A DNA stretch of 64,000 nucleotides, taken from NCBI RefSeq assembly GCF_029395535.1, contig NZ_CP113920.1, forward strand, positions 248,001-312,000, read 5' to 3'. Within the stretch, counting starts at the first letter, position 1, and each line of letters starts with the position of its first letter. The notes beneath the pieces were generated by a model. That model did not search any database, was not told where the DNA came from, and saw only the letters and a list, made by a program, of their open reading frames with translations. Position numbers and translations under genes: made by a program. Below, one piece after another: positions 8,690 to 17,657 of the stretch. Source of the stretch: Bifidobacterium sp. ESL0732. GTDB lineage: Bacteria; Actinomycetota; Actinomycetes; Actinomycetales; Bifidobacteriaceae.

Positions 8690-8851
8690 GATTCACAATC
8701 ACATCAAAGTGTAATACGTATCTATATCGGGCTCCCTGTTTCTAATCAGCGCTCGCAGATTTAATGTTGCTTACATTCAATTCGCATGGCGGAAGTCTGC
8801 CGTCAAGCGTCTGCAGTGGGCCCGATGAATCGACCGCATGGAGGCGGTGTC

Positions 8852-9835
8852 ATGGATATATTGCTGCACCCGGAATCGGGTGTCCAGAAGATAGTGGCGA
8901 TGTTGTTCGCCATATTGTTGTTCGTCGTTGTAGTGGCGGTGGTACTGTTCATCACCAATCTGCCCAAGCGCATGCCATCATGGGGGGTGGCGTTGCTTTT
9001 CCTGCTGCCGAGTGTGGCGCTGATTTGCTTTGGCCTGATTTATCCCAGCGTCGTGACGTTCAAGAACTCGTTCTACGGCCGCGACGGTACTCAAGGTGTG
9101 GGATGGGCCAATTACATACAGATTTTCACGAACCCTGATTTCCTCCGGGTTCTGCTCAACACGGTCCTGTGGACCATTCTGGTCCCGCTGGTGTCGACCC
9201 TTGTCGGCTTGGTCTACGCGGTCCTCGTCGATCGCACACGTTATGAGAAGTTCGCGAAAATGTTGATTTTTCTGCCCATGGCCATCTCGATGGTGGGTGC
9301 TTCAATCATCTGGAAGTTCGTCTACGATCAGCGCGTTGGCCTGCTTTCCGCAGTCTATGTGTGGGTTGCCAAGCTTTTCGGGCATACGGTCACGGCACCA
9401 CAATGGCTGATGAACGCCCCGCTCAACACGTTCTTGCTGATCTTCGTGATGATCTGGATCGAGGCGGGCTACGCGATGACGGTGCTTTCCACCGCGATCA
9501 AGGGTATTCCGGAAGACCTCGTGGAGGCTTCCAGGCTTGACGGCCTCAACGGATGGCAGCAGTTCATCTACTTGACCATTCCCATGATCCGTCCCTCGAT
9601 TGTCGTGGTGATTACCACGGTCGCGATGGCTGGTCTGAAGTCCTTCGATATCGTGCGAACGATGACCGCCGGCAACTATGACACCTCCGTCATCGCCAAC
9701 GAGTTCTATACCCAGTCGTTCCAGAACCAGAACACCGGTCTCGGCGCGGCCCTGGCGGTCTTGATGTTCATCATCGTCATCCCCGTGGTCGTGTTCAATA
9801 TATTCCAGTTGAGAAAGTCGCAGGACGTACGATGA
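8852..9835 (+). CDS. Sugar ABC transporter permease (MalF-like)
   Basis: A 327-residue inner-membrane permease with about seven hydrophobic segments. The cytoplasmic coupling loop for the ATPase reads VEASRLDGLNGWQQF, the EAA motif of CUT1 permeases. ATG 8852 is preceded by GGAGGCGG; an upstream in-frame ATG at 8786 lacks a ribosome site. The stop overlaps the next permease by four bases, so the two are coupled. It forms the channel with the 9832 product and receives sugar from the 7252 binding protein. Confidence 0.9.
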   Translation: MDILLHPESGVQKIVAMLFAILLFVVVVAVVLFITNLPKRMPSWGVALLFLLPSVALICFGLIYPSVVTFKNSFYGRDGTQGVGWANYIQIFTNPDFLRVLLNTVLWTILVPLVSTLVGLVYAVLVDRTRYEKFAKMLIFLPMAISMVGASIIWKFVYDQRVGLLSAVYVWVAKLFGHTVTAPQWLMNAPLNTFLLIFVMIWIEAGYAMTVLSTAIKGIPEDLVEASRLDGLNGWQQFIYLTIPMIRPSIVVVITTVAMAGLKSFDIVRTMTAGNYDTSVIANEFYTQSFQNQNTGLGAALAVLMFIIVIPVVVFNIFQLRKSQDVR

Positions 9836-10734
9836 GTGAGAAAAAGAAAAAGCTGACACGCCGCGAAAAGGCGTTGATTCGTACCAAGAATAAGCTATCC
9901 TCGCCTTGGGCGACCGGGATCTCCATTATCATCGCCGCTCTGTGGACGATTCCCACGGTCGGCCTTCTGGTTACCAGCTTCCGGCAGAACCGTATGGCCA
10001 TCTCCACCTCCGGTTGGTGGACCAGTCTGCTGCCCAAGAACTGGTCGGACTTCGGCTTGGCCAACTACAAGACCGTGCTCGGTAGCGGCTACAATCTGGG
10101 CAGCTACCTAATCAATTCGTTCGTCATCACCATCCCTGGCGTGCTCATCCCGATTACGCTCGCCCTATTGGCTGCCTACGCGTTCGCATGGTGCGATTTC
10201 CCGGGTAAAAACATCCTGTTCGTCATCGTCTTCGCGTTGCAGGTCGTCCCCGTGCAGGTGACGATGATCCCGCTGTTGACCCAATACGTCAAGTGGGGCA
10301 TCAACAACACCTTCTGGGTACTGTGGCTGTGCCACACTATCTTCGGCCTCCCGCTGGCGATTTTCATGCTCCACAACTTCATGTGCGATATACCGCGTGA
10401 GCTCGTCGAGGCTGCGAAGGTCGACGGTGCCGGCGATGTGCAGGTCTTCTTGAAGATCGTCCTACCACTCATGGTCCCCGCTGTGGCTTCGTTCGCCATC
10501 TTCCAGTTCCTCTGGGTCTGGAACGACCTGCTTGTGGCCTTGGCCTTCGCAGGCAACACGCCCGCGACGGCCCCATTGACAGCACGGCTTTCCGACATGG
10601 TCGGATCGCGTGGATCGGCTTGGTACCTCCTCGCTCCTGGAGCGTTCATCGCTATGATCGTGCCGGTGCTGGTGTTCCTGTTCCTTCAGCGCTACTTCGT
10701 CCGTGGCATGCTCGCTGGCGCGGTTAAGGGTTGA
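9832..10734 (+). CDS. Sugar ABC transporter permease (MalG-like)
   Basis: A 300-residue CUT1 permease with a lysine-rich N-terminus and about six membrane segments. The EAA loop reads ELVEAAKVDGAGDVQVF. The start lies in an ATGA overlap with the preceding permease, the usual arrangement for these heterodimers. The C-terminus ends GMLAGAVKG, the common end of MalG-type subunits. Confidence 0.9.
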   Translation: MSEKKKKLTRREKALIRTKNKLSSPWATGISIIIAALWTIPTVGLLVTSFRQNRMAISTSGWWTSLLPKNWSDFGLANYKTVLGSGYNLGSYLINSFVITIPGVLIPITLALLAAYAFAWCDFPGKNILFVIVFALQVVPVQVTMIPLLTQYVKWGINNTFWVLWLCHTIFGLPLAIFMLHNFMCDIPRELVEAAKVDGAGDVQVFLKIVLPLMVPAVASFAIFQFLWVWNDLLVALAFAGNTPATAPLTARLSDMVGSRGSAWYLLAPGAFIAMIVPVLVFLFLQRYFVRGMLAGAVKG

Positions 10735-10789
10735 CGCCCGATCGCCTGCGTGCGATATCGCGGGTGGAACATCGTTAATGTATATGCTG

Positions 10790-10843
10790 TTGTCCGCCGG
10801 AAAGGCAAGTCGTATCGTCAGACCGGCGGACAATTGAGTTTTT
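10790..10843 (+). terminator. Rho-independent terminator or attenuator before GH65
   Basis: TTGTCCGCCGG (10790-10800) and CCGGCGGACAA (10823-10833) form a perfect 11-base stem, followed by TTGAGTTTTT. It separates the transporter genes from the GH65 gene, whose ribosome site follows directly, so GH65 is made by read-through or from its own promoter. Confidence 0.65.
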
Positions 10844-10858
10844 AGAGAGGTAAAGCCG

Positions 10859-13171
10859 TTGCTCGGTGACTTGAAATTACAAAAGGATTTGGACCACGAT
10901 CCGCTTGATAGCAACCGCTATCCCATCGATCTGTGGAAGTTCAGCGAATTTGGCTACCCCAATTCCGAATCTGCCACGCTCTTCTCGCTGTCGAACGGTA
11001 CCATCGGTGTGCGCGGCGAGGCGAACGGCCCGCGGAACCTGGGCTCCGGGACGTTTTTGAGCGGTTTCCATGAGACGTTCTCCATCCGTCACGCAGAGGA
11101 GGCATACGGCTTCGCCCGCGTGGGACAGGTCATCCAGGGCGTGCCCGACACTGTGGATTTCAAGTTCTCGATTGACGGCAAGGTGCTTGCGGATCCGGTG
11201 AAGATCTCACAGAGTGTCGATTTCAAGGCGGGCACCTCCACCCGTTCCTATACCTATGAGGTGGGCGACGGAGCGAGCCTCGATGTGGACATCGCCACTA
11301 TGGTCTGCCTGTTCAGGGCCGACCTGATGACTACGGTGATTTCATTGCGAGCGCATGGCCGCGCCCTCAATGTGCATGTCGAAGGCAAGATGAATACCGA
11401 CCACCCGGTTGTCTCGCGTGACGTCGATCCTCGAAAAGCAGATATGATTGCCGACGGCGGTCTGCGCAAGCTTGAGGTTGACGCCATCTCGCGCGGCGTG
11501 GCCGATCAGAGCTTCGGCGCCTTTCACTGTCTGCATTCCGAACTGACCATGGCCGTGGGCTTCTGCCAGCAGCTCGACGGCAAGATGATTCATGAGGTAT
11601 TCGACGTCGAGGTGCCAGACGGCGATGAAAAGCGTGTGGAGCGCTTCGCATCCTATAATTCCTATCCGATCGATCCCATCGGCATCGATAGGGGACTCCA
11701 GGTCGCAATCGACGGCGAACGGAATTCCGCCGCGCTGATCAGCCAATGCTCTCAAACGATCAACTGGGCCATTGATCAGGGTTATAGTTCGATTGCGGAG
11801 CAGCAGCGCCAATGGCTCAGCGATTTCTGGGCCAAGACTGATGTTTTGATCGATGACGATGGCGATGGTCGTCTCCAACAGGTGATGCATTGGGAGCTGT
11901 TCCAGCTCGCCCAGGCTACCGCGACAGTCACCAACGGCGTGTCCGCCAAAGGGCTGAGCGGTACCGGCTATTCTGGCCACTATTTCTGGGACACCGAGAC
12001 CTATATCGTCCCGTTCCTGATCTACACGAATCCTGCTCGCGCCCGCGACATCCTTTCTTACCGGTACCGCATGCTACCGGCTGCTCGCAAACGTGCCAGG
12101 ATGATGAGCGTGGACGGGGCGCTTTTCCCGTGGCGTACCATCAACGGTGAGGAGGCTTCGGCCTTCTTCGAGGCAGGAACCGCGCAATACCATATTGACG
12201 CAGACATCGCCTATGCCGTCTATCAGTATGTATCCCTGACAGGCGACCATGAGTTTATGGCCACGCAGGGCATTGATATTCTGGTCGAGACGGCCAGGAT
12301 GTGGGAAAGCATCGGCTACATGGGCTTTGACGGTACTTTCCACATCAACACGGTGACAGGCCCGGACGAATACACCGCAATGGTGGACGACAACTACTAC
12401 ACAAACGTCATGGCACAATTCAACCTGCGCAAGGCAGCAGACGCCTTGGAACAGTTGGGTAACGAGGACCGTGAAGCGGCGGTGAGTAGACTAGGTTTGA
12501 AGCTCGATGAGCCCGTGCATTGGCGTGAGGCTGCCGACAAGATGAAGCTGCCATATGACGAGAAGCTCAACATCCATCTGCAGGACGACGATATCATGCG
12601 TCGTGGGCCTTGGGACTTCGAACATGACACCGAGCGTCCGTTGCTGTTGCATTATCATCCGTTGGTGATCTATCGTCGCCGAGTCTTGAAGCAAGTGGAC
12701 ACCGTTTTGGCGCTCTATATGCTTTCCTCGAGCTTCGACCTGGATTCTAAGCGCCGTGATTTCGATTTCTACGACCCGCTCACCACCGGGGATTCCTCCC
12801 TTTCCGCGGCCTCGCAGTGCATTATCGCCGCTGAGGTCGGTCATGACGAGTTGGCAATGAAGTACTTCCTCGAATCACTCTATGCAGACGTTGCCAACCT
12901 CCACAGCAACACCTCCGACGGCATCCATTTGGCGTCGGCCGGAGGGGTATGGATGTCCGTTGTAGCGGGCTTCGGTGGCCTGCGCGATTCCGGCGGCGAC
13001 GAGATCTCGATGAACCCACGTCTGCCGGAGCAATGGCAGAGTCTCACTTATCAGATATTGATACATGGCTCCCGGCTCAAGGTTACGGTGAGCCATGACG
13101 GAGTGGATATTTGTCGTCTTTCCGGCGACCCCGTAACGCTCATCGTGGATGGTGAGTCACGCCAAATTTGA
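10859..13171 (+). CDS. GH65 family phosphorylase/hydrolase
   Basis: A 770-residue glycoside hydrolase family 65 enzyme. Members mostly phosphorolyse alpha-glucosides (maltose, trehalose, kojibiose, nigerose) to beta-glucose 1-phosphate. The (alpha/alpha)6 catalytic domain contains VTGPDEYT with Glu504, the expected general acid, and DGIHLASAGGVW near residue 685, which belongs to the phosphate-binding region of phosphorylases. TTG 10859 follows GAGAGG eight bases upstream; no better start is visible. It is cytoplasmic and cut out for sugars imported by the adjacent ABC system. Which disaccharide is used cannot be told from sequence. A second, broken copy of its C-terminus lies at 14830-15094. 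Confidence 0.9.
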   Translation: MLGDLKLQKDLDHDPLDSNRYPIDLWKFSEFGYPNSESATLFSLSNGTIGVRGEANGPRNLGSGTFLSGFHETFSIRHAEEAYGFARVGQVIQGVPDTVDFKFSIDGKVLADPVKISQSVDFKAGTSTRSYTYEVGDGASLDVDIATMVCLFRADLMTTVISLRAHGRALNVHVEGKMNTDHPVVSRDVDPRKADMIADGGLRKLEVDAISRGVADQSFGAFHCLHSELTMAVGFCQQLDGKMIHEVFDVEVPDGDEKRVERFASYNSYPIDPIGIDRGLQVAIDGERNSAALISQCSQTINWAIDQGYSSIAEQQRQWLSDFWAKTDVLIDDDGDGRLQQVMHWELFQLAQATATVTNGVSAKGLSGTGYSGHYFWDTETYIVPFLIYTNPARARDILSYRYRMLPAARKRARMMSVDGALFPWRTINGEEASAFFEAGTAQYHIDADIAYAVYQYVSLTGDHEFMATQGIDILVETARMWESIGYMGFDGTFHINTVTGPDEYTAMVDDNYYTNVMAQFNLRKAADALEQLGNEDREAAVSRLGLKLDEPVHWREAADKMKLPYDEKLNIHLQDDDIMRRGPWDFEHDTERPLLLHYHPLVIYRRRVLKQVDTVLALYMLSSSFDLDSKRRDFDFYDPLTTGDSSLSAASQCIIAAEVGHDELAMKYFLESLYADVANLHSNTSDGIHLASAGGVWMSVVAGFGGLRDSGGDEISMNPRLPEQWQSLTYQILIHGSRLKVTVSHDGVDICRLSGDPVTLIVDGESRQI

Positions 13172-13233
13172 CTGGTTTTTCAGTCAATATTATTCACTTT
13201 TCCCATTAAATCGCCTTGCGAATTGGCTTGCAT

Positions 13234-13313
13234 CAATATAATTGATTATATTGGTGTAATCACATTCATTCGATAAATTATGGAATGAATGCAAAAGAAT
13301 AACTGTTATTCTT
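13234..13313. repeat. Three AT-rich inverted repeats between GH65 and lacI
   Basis: Three separate perfect inverted repeats fall in 80 bases: CAATATAAT/ATTATATTG (13234-13253), CATTCATTC/GAATGAATG (13263-13291) and AAGAATAAC/GTTATTCTT (13295-13313). They differ in sequence. Roles could be termination of the GH65 transcript and operators in the promoter of the regulator gene. Confidence 0.55.
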
Positions 13314-13340
13314 TATAAGTAATGTTGCAGAGGTGTCAGG

Positions 13341-14363
13341 ATGGGTACGAAAAAGGTCAGGATTGAGGAGGTGGCCTCAAAAGCGCATGTCTCGACGGCC
13401 ACCGTCTCTCGTGCCGTCCGTGGCTTGCCTGGTGTCGGGAAAGCCACGTGCGCTCACGTTCTTCAAGTGGCTGCCGAGTTAGGATACACTCCCTCACATA
13501 GCGCCGCGTCCTTGGCGAGTGGCTCCATGCATACGGTGGGTCTGGTGCTTCCGGACGCCTCCCGTTGGTTCTTCGCCAACGCCATCGAGGCGGCTGAAAG
13601 GACTTTGCGCGAGCATGATTACGACGCACTGGTGTATACGCTGCCCGATTATTACGATGTCGGCAGGAAAACTTTCGATCCGGAGGTCCTGCGCAGCAAG
13701 GTCGATGCCGTGGTGGTGCTTTCCTTGTTCTTCGACGATCACGAGGTCGATCTTCTGCGCTCGCTGAACGTGCCCGTCGCGTTCTTGTCGGTGGACCAGC
13801 CAGGGTTTTCCTGCGTAGGCATCGACGATGAGCTGGCCATGACCAAAGCGTGTGAGCACCTCATCGGCTTGGGGCACAAGGTCATCGGCCACCTTTCGGG
13901 AATGACGAACGACAAGTGCCCGAACGCCCCCACCCAGCGTCGTCGCGACGCCTGGCGCAACGCGTTGCGGGACCACAACTTGGAATTCAGCGAGAGTCTT
14001 GATTCCCCTTCGGACATCATGACCGCGCGCAATGGTTTCACGGCGGCGAACGTGTTGCTCGACCGCAGGCCCGACGTCACCGCCATCGTCTCCTCGTCCG
14101 ACGAGATGGCGATGGGCGCCATACAGGCGTTGCGCAGTCGTGGGATTGAGCCTGGGCGCCAGGTCTCTGTGGTCGGCATCGATGGCAATGATCTGGCGTT
14201 CGCTTTTGGGCTGACGAGCGTCGAACAGCCCGTTCGCAGGGAAAGCAGACGAGCCATCGAACTGCTGCTGCAAGCCATCGATGGGGATGAAGAGGTGCAT
14301 AAGGAAGTGTTCGACACCAATTTGGTGGTCAGAAGCTCCTCCGGACAAGTCATGTATCGATGA
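13341..14363 (+). CDS. LacI family transcriptional regulator (sugar island)
   Basis: A 340-residue LacI-family repressor. The N-terminal helix-turn-helix (RIEEVASKAHVSTATVSRAV, residues about 7-26) is followed by the hinge ASLASGSMHTVGLVLPD and a periplasmic-binding-protein-like ligand domain. ATG 13341 has AGAGGTG upstream. As the only regulator in the island it most likely binds the AGTAAGCGCTTACT-type sites at 6118 and 7183 and releases them on sugar binding. The assignment is inference from position and palindrome type. Confidence 0.9.
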   Translation: MGTKKVRIEEVASKAHVSTATVSRAVRGLPGVGKATCAHVLQVAAELGYTPSHSAASLASGSMHTVGLVLPDASRWFFANAIEAAERTLREHDYDALVYTLPDYYDVGRKTFDPEVLRSKVDAVVVLSLFFDDHEVDLLRSLNVPVAFLSVDQPGFSCVGIDDELAMTKACEHLIGLGHKVIGHLSGMTNDKCPNAPTQRRRDAWRNALRDHNLEFSESLDSPSDIMTARNGFTAANVLLDRRPDVTAIVSSSDEMAMGAIQALRSRGIEPGRQVSVVGIDGNDLAFAFGLTSVEQPVRRESRRAIELLLQAIDGDEEVHKEVFDTNLVVRSSSGQVMYR

Positions 14364-14581
14364 CATTACAAGCGGTAGTGCCGTTCGTGTCTGTGCTGTG
14401 TCGGGTTTATGTCAGGAATCTGTCAGACTCCTAACGGTTTGGCGGGTTCCTGGTGCGGTATACGGAACAAACTGTTAAGAATTGGCAATTGGTTCATTGA
14501 GCTTGATGACTGCTACTTTACGTCAATTCATTTGGGTGTTTGGCCTAGAGACTTGGTCGGACCAGGAAGTTTGCTCTTATT

Positions 14582-14830
14582 CTACGAAATTACGCTTGAT
14601 TCACTTCCTTTCAAAGGGTCGGCCAGACCTGCGCGTTTTGCTCGATTTGCGCGGTGTTACCGGCGGCAGTCGTCTCGGCAGTGGCCAACGTAAGGATGCG
14701 CGGGCCGTGCGGGAAGATATGCGCCTCGACAAGCATGCCAGCTTCGACGCAGACATTGAAAGAGGAGCGGTGAGTTCTGCGCACGACCATGGCATCGGTG
14801 ACGCTCTGCGAGATGAAGGTGGACGGTGTT
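14582..14830 (-). pseudogene. Esterase C-terminal remnant
   Basis: Read leftward, this encodes a decayed copy of the end of the esterase at 17658-18482. Shared stretches include TPSTFISQSVTDA, VEAHIFPHGP, TLATAETTAAGN and AQIEQNAQVWP (TPTTFIWQTVTDA, VEAHIFPHGP, ALATAETAVTGN and AQIEPSAQVWP in the intact gene). After WPTL the frame breaks; with one shift it resumes as IKRNFV, matching the intact C-terminus, and similarity continues past the stop. It ends abruptly at about 14830 against the GH65 remnant. Confidence 0.85.
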
Positions 14831-15094
14831 AGCACCTCCGACGACATCCACTTGGCATCGGCCGGTGGGGTGTGGATGTCGGTGGTCGCCGGTTTCGGCG
14901 GCCTGCGCGATTCCGGCGGCGAAGAGCTTTCGATCGATCCACACCTGCCCAAGGATTGGGAGAGCCTCACCTATAGGCTCACCATCCACGGCTCGCGTCT
15001 GGTCGTCAACGTCACCCACGGCGAAGTCTCGGTCCACCGCCTTTCCGGTGACCCGGTGACCCTCAAGGTCAAAGGCGAGCTCCGCACGGTCTGA
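14830..15094 (+). pseudogene. GH65 C-terminal remnant
   Basis: About 88 codons matching the last part of the intact GH65 enzyme at 10859-13171: DDIHLASAGGVWMSV, AGFGGLRDSGGEELS, IHGSRL and RLSGDPVTLKV all have near-identical counterparts there. The frame is open to a TGA but there is no N-terminal nine-tenths, so it cannot make an enzyme. It is joined head to head with the esterase remnant, marking a past recombination or deletion. Confidence 0.88.
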
Positions 15095-15276
15095 GGCGAA
15101 GTTTCTCTGACGGCGGTTGTGCTGCGTTGCAATCCAAAAGTGATGCTTACACAGTGCATAACGTGGTGTTTTCTCGTAGCGTGTTGAATCCATACAGGGT
15201 CGTTCCGCGTGAAGGATGCTGTATAATAATTTGTTATCTGGTATATCAACTTTTATTCGATGGCGAAGGAAGTACA

Positions 15277-15747
15277 ATGATGAACAACAACAAGAAAAAG
15301 CTTTTGGGTGCGGTCTCTGCGTGTGCGGCGGTGCTGGCGAGCGTGGCGTTTTTGAGCCCGTCGATTGCCTTCGCTGCTCAGCCTGCGCAGTCCGTGCAAC
15401 CGATAGACGAATCGCCGATCACGTGGCAAAGTGATGGCGAGAATTATCAGGTGCAGCGGTTCTCCGATGGTTCGGTTTCCGTGAAGTTTTCGCAGCCAAA
15501 CTCCGGTAGTGGCACTTCGGTCAGTGGTTCTATGACGTGTTGGGGAGCCGATGCGGCGGCGGCCCCGCCTTCGACGGTGAGTTGGCAGGAGGGGACGGCG
15601 GATGAAACCTCGACTACAACCCTCACGTTCGATGGAGCTCAAGGATCCGACGGCTTGCCGAGCGCCACCATCAACATTGAACGTAGCAATGATTCCGGCG
15701 TCATCGGAAGGACGCAGCTGTATGCTCCTGCCGACACGTTGAGGTAA
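15277..15747 (+). CDS. Small secreted protein of unknown function
   Basis: A 156-residue exported protein. ATG 15277 follows GAAGGAAG; a second ATG is the next codon. The N-terminus MMNNNKKKLLG leads into a hydrophobic core and a signal-peptidase I site near AFA-AQ, with no lipobox. The mature part is rich in serine, threonine and glycine and contains short beta-like stretches (YQVQRFSDGSVSVKF). No anchor motif or catalytic pattern is visible. I do not recognise a family. A terminator follows at 15895. Confidence 0.7.
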   Translation: MMNNNKKKLLGAVSACAAVLASVAFLSPSIAFAAQPAQSVQPIDESPITWQSDGENYQVQRFSDGSVSVKFSQPNSGSGTSVSGSMTCWGADAAAAPPSTVSWQEGTADETSTTTLTFDGAQGSDGLPSATINIERSNDSGVIGRTQLYAPADTLR

Positions 15748-15894
15748 TGGCTGGGTAGCCGTATATCCTCGTCGACATGTTGAAGCGATAGCCGCAAATA
15801 TCGCAGGCGCCAAGAAGTGTGGTTGCGATTGGTTGTGCGTTTGTTTGTGGCATTACGAGATGCCGAAACGATCAACAGTCATAGAAAGTTTGCA

Positions 15895-15944
15895 ATCCGT
15901 CGTTCCCAAGTTTTTCTTGGAAGCGACGGATTCGTATTTTTTGT
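15895..15944 (+). terminator. Rho-independent terminator
   Basis: AATCCGTCG-TTCCCAAG (15895-15911) pairs with CTTGGAAG-CGACGGATT (15917-15933), with one mismatch, followed by CGTATTTTTTG. It ends rightward transcription before xylA. The rest of 15748-16043 shows no gene. Confidence 0.8.
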
Positions 15945-16043
15945 GTCGTAGCCTTATTGGCGCGGTTGGCAACACATGTTTTGCCGTATAAAACATTGCT
16001 TTTGAAAGGACGGAAAATTTTGGCGCGAATATAATTAAATGAT

Positions 16044-16073
16044 TTGACATAATGTGGTTGCGTGACCTACGAT
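16044..16073 (+). promoter_or_regulatory. Likely xylA promoter
   Basis: TTGACA (16044-16049) and TACGAT (16068-16073) with an 18-base spacer, about 60 bases before the xylA start. Confidence 0.5.
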
Positions 16074-16135
16074 GTAAGTGAAACGAATTGATCAATGTCG
16101 CCGGTAACGGCGGCACGTGTGCAAAGGAGCAACCT

Positions 16136-17479
16136 ATGGGGTTGTGGGATGTAGACAAAATTCCGTATGTCGGACACGACAAGGGAGTCAAGGAAGAGCT
16201 TGGCTTCCACTACTATGACGCCGACCGTGTGGTCGCGGGCAAGAAAATGAAGGACTGGCTGCGCTTCGGCGTGGCTTGGTGGCACACTTTCGACCAGCAG
16301 CTCGTCGATCCGTTCGGCGACGGCACCGCGCATCGTCCTTATTACAAGTACACCGATCCGATGGATCAGGCGCTCGCCAAGGTCGATTACGCCTTCGAGC
16401 TTTTCCAGAAGCTCGGAGTCGAGTACTTCTGCTTCCACGACCGCGACCTCGCACCGGAAGGCGACACCCTGCGCGAGACCAACGCCAATCTCGACAAGGT
16501 CGTTGACAAGATCGAGGAGAACATGAAGTCCACCGGCGTCAAGCTGCTGTGGAACACCTCGTCGCTCTTCACCAACCCGCGCTTCGTCGACGGCGCCTCG
16601 ACTTCGCCGTTCGCCGACATCTTCGCCTATTCCGGCGCGCAGCTCAAGCACAGCCTCGAGATTGGCAAGCGCCTCGGCGCCGAGAACTACGTTTTCTGGG
16701 GTGGTCGCGAAGGTTACGAAAACCTCTGGAACACCGACATGGCCCGCGAAAAGGACCATATGGCCGAGTTCTTCCACATGTGCGTCGACTATGCCAAGGA
16801 AATCGGCATGGGCGCGCAGTTCCTGATCGAGCCGAAGGCCAAGGAGCCCTGCATGCTGCAGTATGACTTCGACGCCTCCACCGCCATCTCCTTCCTGCAG
16901 AAGTACGACCTGATGGGCACCTTCAAGTTGAACCTCGAGGGCAACCACGCCAACCTCGCCACCCACACCTATCAGCACGAGATCCGTGTGGCGCGCGACG
17001 CCGGCGAGCTCGGTTCGCTGGACGCCAACCAGGGCGACAAGCTCATCGGCTGGGATATGGACGAGTTCCCGACCGACCTCTACGAGACCACCGCGGTGAT
17101 GTGGGAAGTGCTCGACGAAGGCCAGATCGGCCCTCACGGCGGCCTGAACTTCGACGCCAAGCCTCGCCGCAGCTCCTTCGAAGCCGAAGATCTCTTCCGC
17201 ACCCACATCGCGGGCATGGACGCCTTCGCCGCCGGCCTTCTGGTCGCCGCGAAGATGCACGAGGACAAGTACATCGAGGATCTCGTTTCGAAGCGTTACA
17301 GCTCCTTCGACTCTGGCATCGGCAAGACCGTCGAAGACGGCAAGGCTACGCTCGCCACACTCGAGGATTATGCGATCGACAAGCCGCAGAGCCAGCTCAT
17401 CGCCTCCACTCACTCCGATCACCTTGAGAGCGTCAAGGCCACGATTAACAACTACATGATCGAGGCTCTGAGCGAGTAA
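16136..17479 (+). CDS. xylA: Xylose isomerase
   Basis: Converts D-xylose to D-xylulose (and glucose to fructose) in the cytoplasm, feeding the bifid shunt. The 447-residue length fits class II xylose isomerases. The catalytic His101 and Asp104 fall in [10 protein letters not shown], at exactly the numbering known for class II enzymes; metal ligands are seen in [16 protein letters not shown] and [13 protein letters not shown] 16136 follows AAAGGAG; an upstream ATG at 16088 lacks one. It is a single gene; the nearby GH51, GH3 and esterase genes suggest it handles pentoses from plant polysaccharide. Confidence 0.97.
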   Translation: MGLWDVDKIPYVGHDKGVKEELGFHYYDADRVVAGKKMKDWLRFGVAWWHTFDQQLVDPFGDGTAHRPYYKYTDPMDQALAKVDYAFELFQKLGVEYFCFHDRDLAPEGDTLRETNANLDKVVDKIEENMKSTGVKLLWNTSSLFTNPRFVDGASTSPFADIFAYSGAQLKHSLEIGKRLGAENYVFWGGREGYENLWNTDMAREKDHMAEFFHMCVDYAKEIGMGAQFLIEPKAKEPCMLQYDFDASTAISFLQKYDLMGTFKLNLEGNHANLATHTYQHEIRVARDAGELGSLDANQGDKLIGWDMDEFPTDLYETTAVMWEVLDEGQIGPHGGLNFDAKPRRSSFEAEDLFRTHIAGMDAFAAGLLVAAKMHEDKYIEDLVSKRYSSFDSGIGKTVEDGKATLATLEDYAIDKPQSQLIASTHSDHLESVKATINNYMIEALSE

Positions 17480-17518
17480 AACCGTTAGGAAAAGATTCAT
17501 TCCATATTTTTTCTTCCA

Positions 17519-17568
17519 ATAGCATTTGGCCGGTCATCTCCAATCGGGTGACCGGCCAAATGCTATTG
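17519..17568. terminator. Hairpin 1 between convergent xylA and esterase genes
   Basis: AATAGCATTTGGCCGGTCA (17519-17537) and its exact complement at 17550-17568 form a 19-base perfect stem with a 12-base loop. It shares the core GGCCGGTCA with hairpin 2 at 17602. Probable two-way terminator. Confidence 0.7.
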
Positions 17569-17601
17569 TGCCAAATGCTGCTCTATGAGGCGGGTATATA
17601 A

Positions 17602-17638
17602 AAGGCCGGTCGCCAAACGAAATCTGGTGACCGGCCTT
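17602..17638. terminator. Hairpin 2 between convergent xylA and esterase genes
   Basis: AAGGCCGGTCGCC (17602-17614) pairs with GGTGACCGGCCTT (17626-17638) with one G-T pair. A T-run occurs at about 17651-17657 on the + strand. It repeats the stem core of hairpin 1. Confidence 0.65.
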
Positions 17639-17657
17639 GGTAAGCGAAGTTTTTTTA

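Noticed and set aside
16067..17500. 477-codon minus-strand frame opposite xylA
   Set aside because: Antisense of a complete xylose isomerase with conserved active-site residues.
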